A DNA stretch of 64,000 nucleotides from Lineus longissimus (Eukaryota; Nemertea; Pilidiophora; Heteronemertea; Lineidae): positions 15,235,808 to 15,299,807 of the forward strand of contig NC_088315.1 in NCBI RefSeq assembly GCF_910592395.1, read 5' to 3'. Shown here in pieces: positions 10,069 through 19,454 of the stretch (position 1 is its first letter; every line of letters starts with the position of its first letter). The position numbers were made by a program, and so were the translations under genes. The notes under the pieces are model-generated. The model saw only the letters and a list, made by a program, of their open reading frames with translations, did no database searches and was not told where the DNA came from.

Positions 10069-10539
10069 GCTATTGCTGATATCAATGCTTCTTTCGTCGT
10101 TAGCGGCTCCAGTGGTTATCAGAAGCTGTTCGTAGGCTCGTCCATATATATTACGTCGGCGAGGTCTTGCAGTTTTTGTCGCTCGTTGTTTTATCTTTCT
10201 TTGCTTTCTTCTTTTTGGTTGAGGCCCAACAAAGTCATTTAAGACAGAGGCAGCTCGTTTTGCACCAGATCTCACAAGAGTAGATGGTGTGCCTCGGAAT
10301 TGATCTACAAAGGCGCTTTTGACCGATTTTCCACGACCTATGTCTTCAACAGCCCCAGTGGCTTTCTTCAGTCCAGAGGCCAGTAGTGACGTGCCAACAC
10401 TTTTTAGAGCAGGTAGCAGAAATGTCTTTGCCAAGCTACCAAATATACCGCCCAAACCACGCCCCCTTTGTATTCGCTGTCCAACAAACACTGGCATTCC
10501 ATAGCCATATTGGCCATACTGCATGCGCACCGCTGTCAT
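10033..10539 (-). CDS. Basic Gly-rich virion core-like protein (adenovirus pX/pVI-like), 168 aa
   Basis: The N-terminus is Gly/Tyr-rich with a GRGLGGIFG motif followed by an amphipathic helix (residues about 30-55). A very basic stretch follows (PKRRKQRKIKQ and ARPRRR, about 110-135). Small Gly-rich basic proteins of this kind in Polintons and adintoviruses resemble adenovirus core or membrane-lytic proteins that bind DNA or line the capsid; this is inferred from composition. The ORF is intact. Its 3' end overlaps the capsid remnant in another frame by 36 bp. Confidence 0.55.
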   Translation of the reverse strand: MTAVRMQYGQYGYGMPVFVGQRIQRGRGLGGIFGSLAKTFLLPALKSVGTSLLASGLKKATGAVEDIGRGKSVKSAFVDQFRGTPSTLVRSGAKRAASVLNDFVGPQPKRRKQRKIKQRATKTARPRRRNIYGRAYEQLLITTGAANDERSIDISNSMISSRVQPFIL

Positions 10540-10598
10540 GAGTCTTACAGATAAGAAGGTGCTCTAGGTCTAATATGAAGTTTGACTAGCGTCTTTCC

Positions 10599-11390
10599 TC
10601 ACTGAAATGAGATAGGTTGCCCTGTGTCATCTCTTATAAGGACTTCTATAGACTGCACATAATTCTTTGCCATTGGAACATAGTGCGGTGTTGTGAATGT
10701 TCTGGTAACTTGTTCAACTTCTTTACGAGGTTTTATTCCTATTGTCCTTAATAATGGAACCTTTGTGTCACCAATAATTTGTAAACGGACTAGGTCACAG
10801 TAGACAAAGAAGGTATAAAAACCTTGGTGTACATCAGAAACCCAGTTTGCATCAAATAACTTAATATGGTTTGTGTCATTAGCCAACAGGTTATAGCCAC
10901 CCAGGAGGGTGGACTCGAAGCCTGCAATTTGACACAATTGCTTACTCATCAAAAAGTGAATGCCAGGCGGTAACTTTACCATAACTTTTTGGAGTACTGG
11001 TTTATAGATAAAAGTATTATCATCGAATCCATATTCTGGATGATTAGCTAATTCGCTGTTCAGAACTTTGAAAAAGTTCTGATTGGTCGGATAAAAACCC
11101 TTTTCAACTTTGATAATGAGCTGGTCGACTGCTGCTGGTGCTAACTTATCAATAAGTTGGTCGAGATCTGACTTTTTTTCTTTTTTTGTAATGAATATAC
11201 CTGTAAAATCTTCTTGCACATTGTACCAAGTTTCTGTGTAAGAAAATTCAACAATTGCTACCTCGTGGTCTTTTAAATCTAGTGGTTCTGCCAACTGATT
11301 TTTGAATCCAGACTGTGTAATATCTGCATACAAATTGGTAGACGCATTGCTCGCACAGGTCAAGTAAAAACCACCCGTATTATTCGCCAT
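10599..11390 (-). CDS. Penton-like (single jelly-roll) minor capsid protein, 263 aa
   Basis: Complete ORF of the length usual for Polinton pentons. It starts MANNTGGFYL, has alternating beta-rich segments, and ends with the characteristic stretch around residues 240-262 (SIEVLIRDDTGQPISF), which resembles the closing strands of Polinton minor capsid proteins. It would form the vertex pentamers of the virion. There are no stops or frameshifts. Neighbouring structural genes on the same strand are spaced 60-90 bp apart, consistent with co-ordinated expression. Confidence 0.68.
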   Translation of the reverse strand: MANNTGGFYLTCASNASTNLYADITQSGFKNQLAEPLDLKDHEVAIVEFSYTETWYNVQEDFTGIFITKKEKKSDLDQLIDKLAPAAVDQLIIKVEKGFYPTNQNFFKVLNSELANHPEYGFDDNTFIYKPVLQKVMVKLPPGIHFLMSKQLCQIAGFESTLLGGYNLLANDTNHIKLFDANWVSDVHQGFYTFFVYCDLVRLQIIGDTKVPLLRTIGIKPRKEVEQVTRTFTTPHYVPMAKNYVQSIEVLIRDDTGQPISFQ

Positions 11391-11477
11391 CCTTTATTGT
11401 ACTGATGTAATCTAATGTTGCGATGGTATTTTGATAGCAATTCTAAACTTGTTGCGGGTAGCAATTAATCTAAGTGT

Positions 11478-11783
11478 TTACTGAAATGAAGTGCTGCTTC
11501 GATGATGTGATGGACTTTTAATGACTTGTAAACTTGGTGCAGGTAGCAAATACCCTAATGTACAAGACATTAAAGCAGTCCAAAGATTACTATTCCCGTT
11601 TTGTGCAGATAGGTTGACTATACAAGTCAATATGACAATGTATGAGATAATGACCTGGGCGAAAAAGACAATCTCGCCTCTGGGTACTTGACTACCAAAA
11701 AGCCACCATTTGGTAAACCTGCTGAAACCTATGTTGCCTAGATCCTGGTCTGGTGCTTCGGGCTCAACTATTATATCAGACAT
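11478..11783 (-). CDS. Small membrane protein of the Polinton, 101 aa
   Basis: Acidic N-terminus, then two hydrophobic helices (about residues 38-60, FFAQVIISYIVILTCIVNL, and 66-82, LWTALMSCTLGYLLP), then a basic tail. A two-helix protein of this shape next to the integrase occurs in many animal Polintons; its role is unknown (possibly virion membrane association). The start ATG overlaps the end of the integrase chromodomain ORF by 8 bp. Confidence 0.6.
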   Translation of the reverse strand: MSDIIVEPEAPDQDLGNIGFSRFTKWWLFGSQVPRGEIVFFAQVIISYIVILTCIVNLSAQNGNSNLWTALMSCTLGYLLPAPSLQVIKSPSHHRSSTSFQ

Positions 11784-14013
11784 TTTTTAAATCTGATGTC
11801 CAACTATTAAATTTTGTTGGCCAACCTCGCCACTGAACAAAATACTCCCGAGGTTGGTTCTTACGTTTACGTGACTTGAGAACTTTTTCAACAATGAACG
11901 TGTCTTGGTTATCGTTCACTTTTTGTAGTTCCTTTTCACAGAATGTCCCCTCAATCTTTTCACCCAACAGATCTGTGATTTCATAGACTGGGGGATGTCG
12001 AGGCAAACGCTTTGTGACCTCAAACACTTCCTCACTCCAATTACTGGCATATCCCTTTTGAAAGGTGGCTCTCTAAGTGAGAATACGAACTCGATCTTTC
12101 AGATTGAAATTGTACTGTGCAATAGGGACATCGTTCAAATCATGGTAAAGTGTATTCCACACATCTTGTGCATTATCACGATTAACTAATGCAGGTTTTG
12201 TTTTGATACTTCTGTGATAGGTCCAGTTGTACGAATGTACCAAATCTTGCAATGCATCTATGTATCTGTATGTATTATGGTGAGTAAAGTAACGCCAGAT
12301 TTTCCCCTTCAGCGTTCGTTGGACCCTTTCCACTATGCTGGCTTTACTCTCTGCATTGAAAGTGTAATAGAAATTTATGTTCTGCTTTTTAAGGAATGCT
12401 CTTAATCGACGATTTACAAATTCTGTGCCCTCATCTGATTGAAGGGAGAGAGGTTTTCTCTTTGAACTTTTCAAGATGGATTTAAACGCCTCTAAGATTG
12501 TGTCTGCCTGCTTTGACTTCAACGGAACTACCCACAAATACTTTGATAGAGCGTCAATACAAAACAAAAGAAATTTATAATTGTTATTGCGCTTGGAAAT
12601 TCCACTGAGGTCTGATAAGTCACACTGCCAGAGATGATCAATTCCACCCACAACAACCCTGTTTCTATGAAATTGTCGTCTGGCTGGTTTATGTAAAGTG
12701 TAGGCTGGATATTTCTTTAACAATTTAGCTGTAGACTGCTTCTCCCGTTCGTGTTCTCTTACATATGTACTAATGCAAGTATCAATGCGTATCTTCCCCC
12801 CCCCCCCCTCCTCAAGGGTTCGACACCTTTACGACAATATACCCAATGCACTTCACCTAAGCTACGGCAGGAGTTCATTAGACACTTATGGAAAATCGTC
12901 AGGTTATCACTTGCTATTATCCAATGATGTGGAAAGATTATTTTTTTTTAGGTCAGAAATCACCAAAGATGTTCGACCACCACAACTCGGCACTGCACTA
13001 GCAGCACAGCAGAGATAGGGTCGCAGGGGCTAAAAATCTAGACCATTATATCGATAACCTCAGGGCTTCAGCGAGTCCTTGGTCTCCAAATCATACGATG
13101 ATATGATACAAAGAAAATGAAACACAAATTACCTGCAAAGTATGCCCGAAAGTATGCGAGAACACACGACACACGCGTTCATTACAACAGCATGAAAAGC
13201 CAATCTTGACACTAGAGGCGCTGATGTCGTTCCTAAACAACGGCTCTAGCACTGCTAAATTGCCACCATCTTGAAAAGCAGTACCGCGCATGTGGAAATG
13301 TAAAGAATCTTTACAATTGCAAAGAGGCTATCGCATCACCACTACGCCCGAGAACACGATGACTGCACTACGCTGCATTGATAGCTTGCAATAAATTCAC
13401 GTAAAAACACACCAGAACATCTCGGGTTTTATTTACAAAGATCATATTTTGTTATTTATTTATAAAACAAGCCATTTTATGAAAGAAGGTGGCACTTACT
13501 AGGCCTGGATAAGACTTTGGAGTTTGAAGTGGTGGTGACGCAGTGTTGAAAACACCTGAATCTCAGGATGCCGATATCCAAGATGGCGGAATTTTACCAA
13601 TTCCAGTGTCTGAAATTGAATTTTAATTTCGGCACTGTGCGAGTTTGCATGAAAAGCGTGACAGCGTCGTAAAATTGCGTACCACGCATGCGCAAGGGGA
13701 ATCCCCAATCCGGCAAGATTACGACGATGACCCCGCCGGGTCTTCGCCAAGATTACGGCAAACAAAACACGGCTGATCCAATCTTGTCGTTAAGCTTTCG
13801 GCGCAATATCACAACGACCTCGCACTTCATCGCCAAGAATACGACAATTCCAGGAAGAAAATACCTCAAGCTTCGGCAGAGAAACGGCGCCGAATCTTGT
13901 CGACCCTTGAGGAGGGGGGGGGGGAAGATACGCATTGATACTTGCATAAGTCCCGCGTAACTGCCTGGTTCCCTTGGTACAAAATAAGACGATGTCGTCT
14001 TGCTTGTTGTCAT
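11776..14013 (-). pseudogene. Retroviral-type integrase with chromodomain, interrupted
   Basis: Three parts share one frame. The N-terminus is at 14013 to about 13947. The core is at 12770-12076, with the D,D,E triad in LWQCDLSDL, LQSDEGTEF and the SIVERVQRT helix. The C-terminal chromodomain follows (11776-12027, YFVQWRGWPTKFNSW). Between N-terminus and core lies a 1173-bp transposon with a TAA duplication, 1176 bp of added DNA, so the frame is unchanged. A TAG at 12073-12075 separates core and chromodomain. Polinton integrases insert the element and make 6-bp duplications; the chromodomain may guide targeting. The catalytic residues are all present, so the gene was lost by insertion and one stop only. 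Without the insertion it would be about 353 codons, normal for the family. Confidence 0.88.
12774..13946. mobile_element. Inverted-repeat DNA transposon, 1.17 kb, TAA duplication
   Basis: The ends are inverted repeats of about 45 bp starting TGCAAGTATCAATGCGTATC followed by a C run and CTCCTCAAGGGT. The flanks carry taa at 12771-12773 and 13947-13949. It has no transposase, so it is non-autonomous. The 3-bp TAA duplication fits PIF/Harbinger, but the TIR sequence was not recognised. It sits in the Polinton integrase. Confidence 0.82.
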
Positions 14014-14035
14014 GTTTCGAGTGTAAAGTTTAATC

Positions 14036-14441
14036 TTAAAATTCCCAATTTATAGGAACTGTTCTTTTAGTCCTACGTGAACTTTTTGATTTTCGTATTG
14101 CGGGAGGTTGTACTGGTAAAGATATACTGGACCTTTGTGGAGTCATTGTTGTGTGTTCTGGTGGATGAGGGCCTCTCATGTATTTCCTACGCTCAGCATT
14201 ACCAACCAAGTCATGGGGAATATTAAAAGTCTCTAGTGTATCAGGCAGAGCTTTCCAACCTACCGGTTCAATATGTTTTATCCCCCTTACAATATCTTTC
14301 ACAAGGTCAACATAGTGACTGTTTTGATAGGTTTTACCATCCAACACCATTTCACCCCTAGTATTCCAAGATAGATTCGGAATGTTTCACATGAACGCCA
14401 ATAGTCGTTGGGTCCTTTTCTTGTCAGTTGGATTAATACTA
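14036..14441 (-). pseudogene. C-terminal part of the split unknown Polinton gene
   Basis: Minus-strand frame from the Harbinger junction to a stop at 14036, with one in-frame TGA at 14387-14389. It contains a motif seen in other Polintons (WKALPDTLETFNIPHDLVGN) and a basic C-terminal tail (KSKSSRRTKR). Discounting the 3267-bp transposon and one TA, this frame joins the 17709-18801 frame. See that entry for the N-terminal part. Confidence 0.6.
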
Positions 14442-14729
14442 GAGAGTATTCGCACACGTATATTTAGGCCTTACGACTACATTTAGTCATCCGTAACCGT
14501 GAAACGGTCAACGTTTAATTTATCGTGATTTCGCTGATATATTCGGTTAGCCTTTACGGATAGTTAATATACAAGGTTTATGTAAGTTTCCCTTGTAGAA
14601 GGCAGGTACCTTCAATTTGTCAATGGCATTCGACAGGTTGGGTAATTATTTTCTGCACTTTGCACGGGTCATGTCCGAGGAGACCTACAAGTGGTAAAGT
14701 GAACAGTCGACGCTCAATAGACTTTCAAC

Positions 14730-15748
14730 ATGGACCTTCTACAAATGGCAGTCGAAGAAGAGGATGAAAATCTTCTATACATTCTTTTTCACGATAGACC
14801 ACAGGAACGCGAGATTACATACGACCCTCAATGGCCGAGGTTTAATTTGGATGAGCTTACTGATGACCAGTCATGGTTCAACTTTCGGTTAAGGAAGGAA
14901 GAACTCTATCGTCTGTATCGCTTGTCGGGACTTCCTGATGTGATTACTGTAACAAACAGGTGCACGTGCAGCGGACCCGATGCATTGTGTATGGTTTTAA
15001 GGCGATTTTCGTATCCGAACAGACTGAGCGATTTGGAAAGGTTTTTTGGACGACCTGCATCTACCATGTCAATGGTGATTAATGAGACTATAAGCCTTCT
15101 GTACAACACTCATGCTCATCGTTTGAGGACTCTCGACAACCCATGGCTTGGTCCCGCACAACTTCAAATCTATGCAGACCAGATACACGCGAAGGGTGCC
15201 CCGCTGCTGAACTGCATAGGTTTCGTAGATGGCACGGTTCGACCTATATGCAGGCCAACACGCCATCAACGCGTGTGTTATAATGGGCATAAGCGTATAC
15301 AGTCAGTAGTCATACCAATCGGGTTGATTACGCATCTGTATGGTCCACTGGAAGGGCGTCGACATGATTGCGCTTTGCTTCGTATGAGTGGACTGATGAA
15401 GCAAATGGAGGCTAGAGATCTCACTGATAGGAATGGCCTGCCATTTGCAATATACGGCGATCCGGCTTATCCCATTCGAAAGTATCTGTCGAGTCCATTC
15501 AGAGGAGCAAACCTGTGTGCCGCAGAAGAAGAATTCAACAGGAGAATGTCCTCTGTCCGTCAATGCGTGGAATGGGAGTTCGGAAATTTGGTGCGAACTA
15601 CGCGTTTTTGGACTTTAGGAAAAATTTAAAAGTACTGTTGTCTCCAGTAGCCAAGTATTACTTGGTAGGTGCTTTTTGGTCAACTGTCGTACATGTGTCT
15701 ATGGCAATCAGACGAGTCAGTACTTACAACTGGACCCTCCAACTTTAG
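14730..15748 (+). pseudogene. Harbinger-type DDE transposase, one frameshift
   Basis: ATG at 14730. The N-terminus is acidic; the RNase-H-like core follows with the catalytic acids in FVDGTVRPICRP (first Asp, about residue 166), YGDPAYPIRKYL (second Asp) and CVEWEFGNL (Glu). A conserved GHKRI and EGRRHD lie between. The frame ends early at 15629, while the continuation (DFRKNLKVLLSPVAKYY to a stop at 15748) is in another frame, so one indel lies near 15590-15620. It would cut DNA at the element ends. It lies tail-to-tail with the Myb-like gene. Core motifs intact, so probably recently inactivated. Confidence 0.85.
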
Positions 15749-15882
15749 AGAACTATTTAGCCTGAACTTTGCGTTGTAAATGTAGAGAAAATATTTGAAT
15801 TGTGCAAATTACAGACGAAAAGTCCAAATTTATTCTGCGAGTGATTATTTATTTGTCAAATCTTACATCGTGCGAGCAGCAT

Positions 15883-17035
15883 CTAATTATTGTTTTTGGC
15901 CAAAGCCATCATCATTTCCATCATTTGCTGATCCCTCTGGATCCTCGCCTCTCTTTCCTTCTTTTCTACTTCGAAACGCTCTTTTTTAAAGGAAAGTTTG
16001 TCTTTTAGATACGTCACGTACTCTGCAGAATCAGTTCGACGCTTCTTCGTTTCCGGCTTGGTGGTGCAATTCGCAGCTGCAAAAAGAATAGTGTACCCGC
16101 CGTTTAATGCAGAGTCGGGTTATGTTACATGTAATACAATGAACGTATTGTCAATCAGTAGCTGCCATTAAAGCGAGTTTCATACTTTCGTGAAGAAGAA
16201 AAAGTTATTCTTACCTTTCTTTCCATGATGTTCGAGATTTTCATCAGCTCCGTCCAACTCACGATCAAAACCATCCGCGTGTTCTTCCGGATCGTCTCTT
16301 ACTTTCAGCATCTCCACAGCAGCCTGGCGTATTTGTCGTCCCTGGGCTTCCTTGAGATCGGGTTTTTCTTCCTGCTTTTTGGCCGCTCTTTCCTCACTAA
16401 GGCTGGCCAACTCAGTAAGCAGCTGGGCTCGCTCGTCGTATTCCTCATCTGTCCCAGACCTAAAAAGTGACACAAAAGTTGATGAGTAACATTGCAGGTT
16501 CTTATTAAAGGTCAGCGTGACGCATTTTCAGCCGAGAAAGAAACTGTGAGTATAAATTATAAATAGTGTTTTAATTGGTGCTAAAGCAATGGAAAAACAC
16601 ACAGTACATGTATATATACTTGGACCAATTTTTCCATCAAGAAAATGATATCTCCCTGGTAACTAAAAATCACCAAGGGCCTAATGACACAGAGTGTATG
16701 GGGCCGCTCTTAGCCACATTTGTGTTACACTGCAATGTTTCAGTGTTTAAGATATACTTACGCTCTAAGAGATTTCAACTCTTCCTTCTTATGAGCTACT
16801 TGGAGAGTTCACCCTATCCTTGCATGCCCGGAGAGTGACAAAGCTGTCGCGCTTCACTGTGACCTCCGTCAAAGCTGTGTTCACATGTTGGTGAACTTCA
16901 TCCCACGCTGGCTTAGTTGTTGGTTGTACCGCAACCAGTTCTCTGAGAAGAAGAATGTCAAGTGCTGGTAAAAATCGAGTAGGCGCGTTTTTTTTTGTTT
17001 GTTGACTTGCTGGTACTTGCACCTTCCGTCGCCAT
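15883..17035 (-). CDS. Myb/SANT-like accessory protein of the Harbinger element, three exons
   Basis: Exon 1 (17035-16762) begins MATEGASTSKS and holds the Myb-like DNA-binding region (FLPALDILLLRELVAVQPTT, then W-DEVHQHV), ending at donor GTAAGT. Exon 2 (16459-16215) follows acceptor ttttag and starts SGTDEEYDERAQLLTEL. Exon 3 (16076-15883) follows ctttttgcag and ends in a Lys/Glu/Met-rich coiled coil and TAG. All phases fit. Two small flaws in exon 1 break it: the run of A near 16990 shifts frame between the start and the Myb region, and another shift is needed near 16805. In this superfamily the protein carries the transposase to the nucleus and binds the ends. Confidence 0.65.
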
Positions 17036-17708
17036 GCTAAAAGAGAATCAGGAAAGTTTTATGCAGGCCTTTTTTAAAATCATAAAATTCCATTTAAAGA
17101 ATACGAAATTATTTCGGAAACAAAGGATTGATAAAAATTAGCTACTTGTGGCACTGAGATCTACCACCAGAGAAAATCAAGCTACCCGTAGTGTATTTCA
17201 CCAAACATGCTAAACGCCATTCACCTTGCAGATATCCAGCTTGTTATGCGTGAAATGCAGACGGCTAGCCAAAAGGCCTCTTATAAGGGCCTGTGTACAC
17301 GTAACGACCGCACAGAAGTCGATGACTTAACAGTGCTGATTTTGTAATCAGTTAAATTGCGAAATGCCTCTTTTGACTGCCTTGGACATCAATGAAAAAG
17401 GCACTTATGGACGGCTATAAACAAGATATTTAAAAGTGAAATAAACATGGATACAAATGCCAGAAACGAAATGTTTCACAAAAATTGCAAAGATATTTGT
17501 TCATTAATGATTTTAAAAGAAAAACTATCATTGTGGGAAGATTTTTTTTGGATAATCACGATGTTTTGTCAAACCGTTTTTCACTCACGTATTGTAACTA
17601 GCTACGGATAATGATCTCTCCAAACCGTATGTGTAAACGTCATAAGACCGCAATAGTTGATGACCTAAATGTAGTCGTTTGGCTAACCGTGCGGGTGCTA
17701 ATACTCTC

Positions 17709-18801
17709 TACTGTCAATGATATCTTTTGTACGTTTATCTGGTTCTGTAATGTTCAGATCTGGTGCTGTACTCGCTTGCTGTGGGATAGATTGTTCTGTC
17801 ATAGAGTTGTTTTCAATAATTGGGATGGGTACAGGCTGAAGAATTCTATCTCTAACAATAAGATATTGCTGTAGTGTTTGTTGATACTGAAGGGCTTTAT
17901 TAAATTCATCAATATCATTTCTCTGAAGAATTTTATCCATTTTTTGATCAAGTTCACGTGGCATGGCCCCTTTTCTGCATAAGCTCCACAATAGCTTCGA
18001 GGAGAGAACGACTTGCTTGTTCTCCGTCTTCTTATGGAAACTGCTGGTAAACTTCTCCAATGAGACAGTTTCTATAGCCTGGTCCAGGTACATCATCTCA
18101 ATGGTTCCGGCATCTTCTTCCATACAAGTGTGCTGGTTTTGGCTCGGATGGCCAACTGTACAACCATTACATGACTTAAGGGTTCTGATTCCTTCTCCAA
18201 CCAAATCCGCATACACCTGCACTGTTTCATCATAAACTGAACTTGACGAAGTGGCCATGGTGGAAGCGCTGGAATATTTTTCTTTTCGGTCTAGCTTCTC
18301 CAGTGGATCTGGAATGCTTTCCAGAAGATAGACAAATTCGACTGTCTTCAAGTTCAATGTCCACTCCATCCCAGCCTGGAAGGTCTTTGAAAACTCGACG
18401 TAAAGGCCTGAACCTTCCAAACTCTTCAGAGTCACCCCCACTTCACCTGGTAAAGTCAGCTGAAGGTGGGTTTGGTCTTGAAGCGCTGTAGTCAGCTGCA
18501 TTAGTTCAGCCTGTAAGGCAATAAGTTGCCGCCCATACAGTCTGAACTTGCCCTTGCCCTTCTCGACTGTGACATAAATGGGGTTGTGCTTGAGGAACAC
18601 ACTGTTGTAACAACCATATGTTGTTGCAGGAACTTCAGGTTTCTTGAAGTCTATTTCACTTGAAGACTCTGAGACTTTGTTGACTCTACGTTTTTTGGTA
18701 TCTGGGTTCTCTAGGCTGCTTGGTCTCTTCGCCCTATTTTTCTTTCCATCACTCATCTTAGTTGTCATCTCTTGTTTTAGGCTGGGGGCTGCTTGTGTCA
18801 T
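17709..18801 (-). pseudogene. N-terminal part of a split unknown Polinton gene, about 364 codons
   Basis: ATG at 18801. It begins with a basic, Ser-rich region carrying nuclear-localisation-like clusters (KKNRAKRPSS, TKKRRVNK). A compact beta-rich domain follows (about residues 55-180, YGCYNSVFLKHNPIYV onward), then a Cys/His cluster (CNGCTVGHPSQNQHTC, about 213-228) likely to bind zinc, and a helical C-terminal part. The ORF appears to stop at 17698, but those last codons belong to the inserted Harbinger element. The true continuation is 14036-14441, giving a protein near 490 residues. Not recognised; a nuclear replication or packaging role is possible. Confidence 0.6.
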
Positions 18802-18965
18802 TGTAGGTGAATATTAACTGACTTGTTTACTTGTGGAGCACCGGTGCTTGAGTGGATAACTTGTCTTGGGATGCTGCCCTCATATACACTGACCCCTTCT
18901 CTGATTGGTTGATTTCAGTGCCGACGTAAAAGAACCCAATCTAATTGCATGATAACCTTTAATAT

Positions 18966-19358
18966 TTACATTTTTTGTCCATGATTTGTGTTTCTTTGTG
19001 GCATTAGAGTATTTTCCTCAGACTTCTTCATGATCCTGTCTAATTGCGTTTTGGTCTGTTTTCTATTATTTTCTGCTGGTACTGCTGGTACAATTATAGT
19101 GTAAAATGGGAAATATATCCTTTTTTCCGGTTGTGTAATGTTACTGACCACACTCTGCATTAGCGTTGTCAACTCTGATAATAGCTCGCCAACATCTTTT
19201 GGTGTCTGGCTAGAAGTTGTGTTCTTTGGTCTACGTTTTAGCCGTGGCAGAGGTCTCTTGAATTGTTGAGTGACTGCACTCTTCTTGGTGCTGCTGTCTG
19301 TACTGTGCACCGAGCTTACTTTTGTACCATTCATGCTTTGCGATTGCTTTGAAGTCAT
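18966..19358 (-). CDS. Small basic Polinton protein, 130 aa, unknown
   Basis: Intact ORF between the polymerase and the split gene. Ser/Thr/Lys-rich N-terminus with a Pro-Arg cluster (RPLPRLKRRPK, about 35-45), a short helix, a hydrophobic strand pair (YFPFYTIIVPAVPA, about 92-105) and a charged tail. No family recognised. In Polintons the gene beside the polymerase is often a DNA-binding or terminal protein candidate, but nothing here proves that. Confidence 0.5.
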   Translation of the reverse strand: MTSKQSQSMNGTKVSSVHSTDSSTKKSAVTQQFKRPLPRLKRRPKNTTSSQTPKDVGELLSELTTLMQSVVSNITQPEKRIYFPFYTIIVPAVPAENNRKQTKTQLDRIMKKSEENTLMPQRNTNHGQKM

Positions 19359-19454
19359 TTTATAGTATGATATTATTTAAACTTTACGGCCGCTTTTATA
19401 TATCTTCAGTAGAAAAAAGGACAACCACTTCTCTCAGCTACAACTTGTCAATCA

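Larger units (their letters stand above)
14442..17708. mobile_element. Harbinger-type DNA transposon with two genes, 3.27 kb
   Basis: Imperfect inverted repeats of about 50 bp start GAGAGTATT at both ends, sharing ACGACTACATTTA in their inner part. Flanking ta (14440-14441 and 17709-17710) is the apparent target duplication. Two convergent genes are inside: a DDE_Tnp_4-type transposase (plus) and a Myb-like protein with a coiled-coil tail (minus). This pairing defines the PIF/Harbinger superfamily, where both proteins are needed for transposition. The 2-bp duplication is closer to ISL2EU-like members than to classical 3-bp Harbinger elements. It disrupts the unknown Polinton gene at 14036-18801 without changing its frame. 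Confidence 0.88.
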
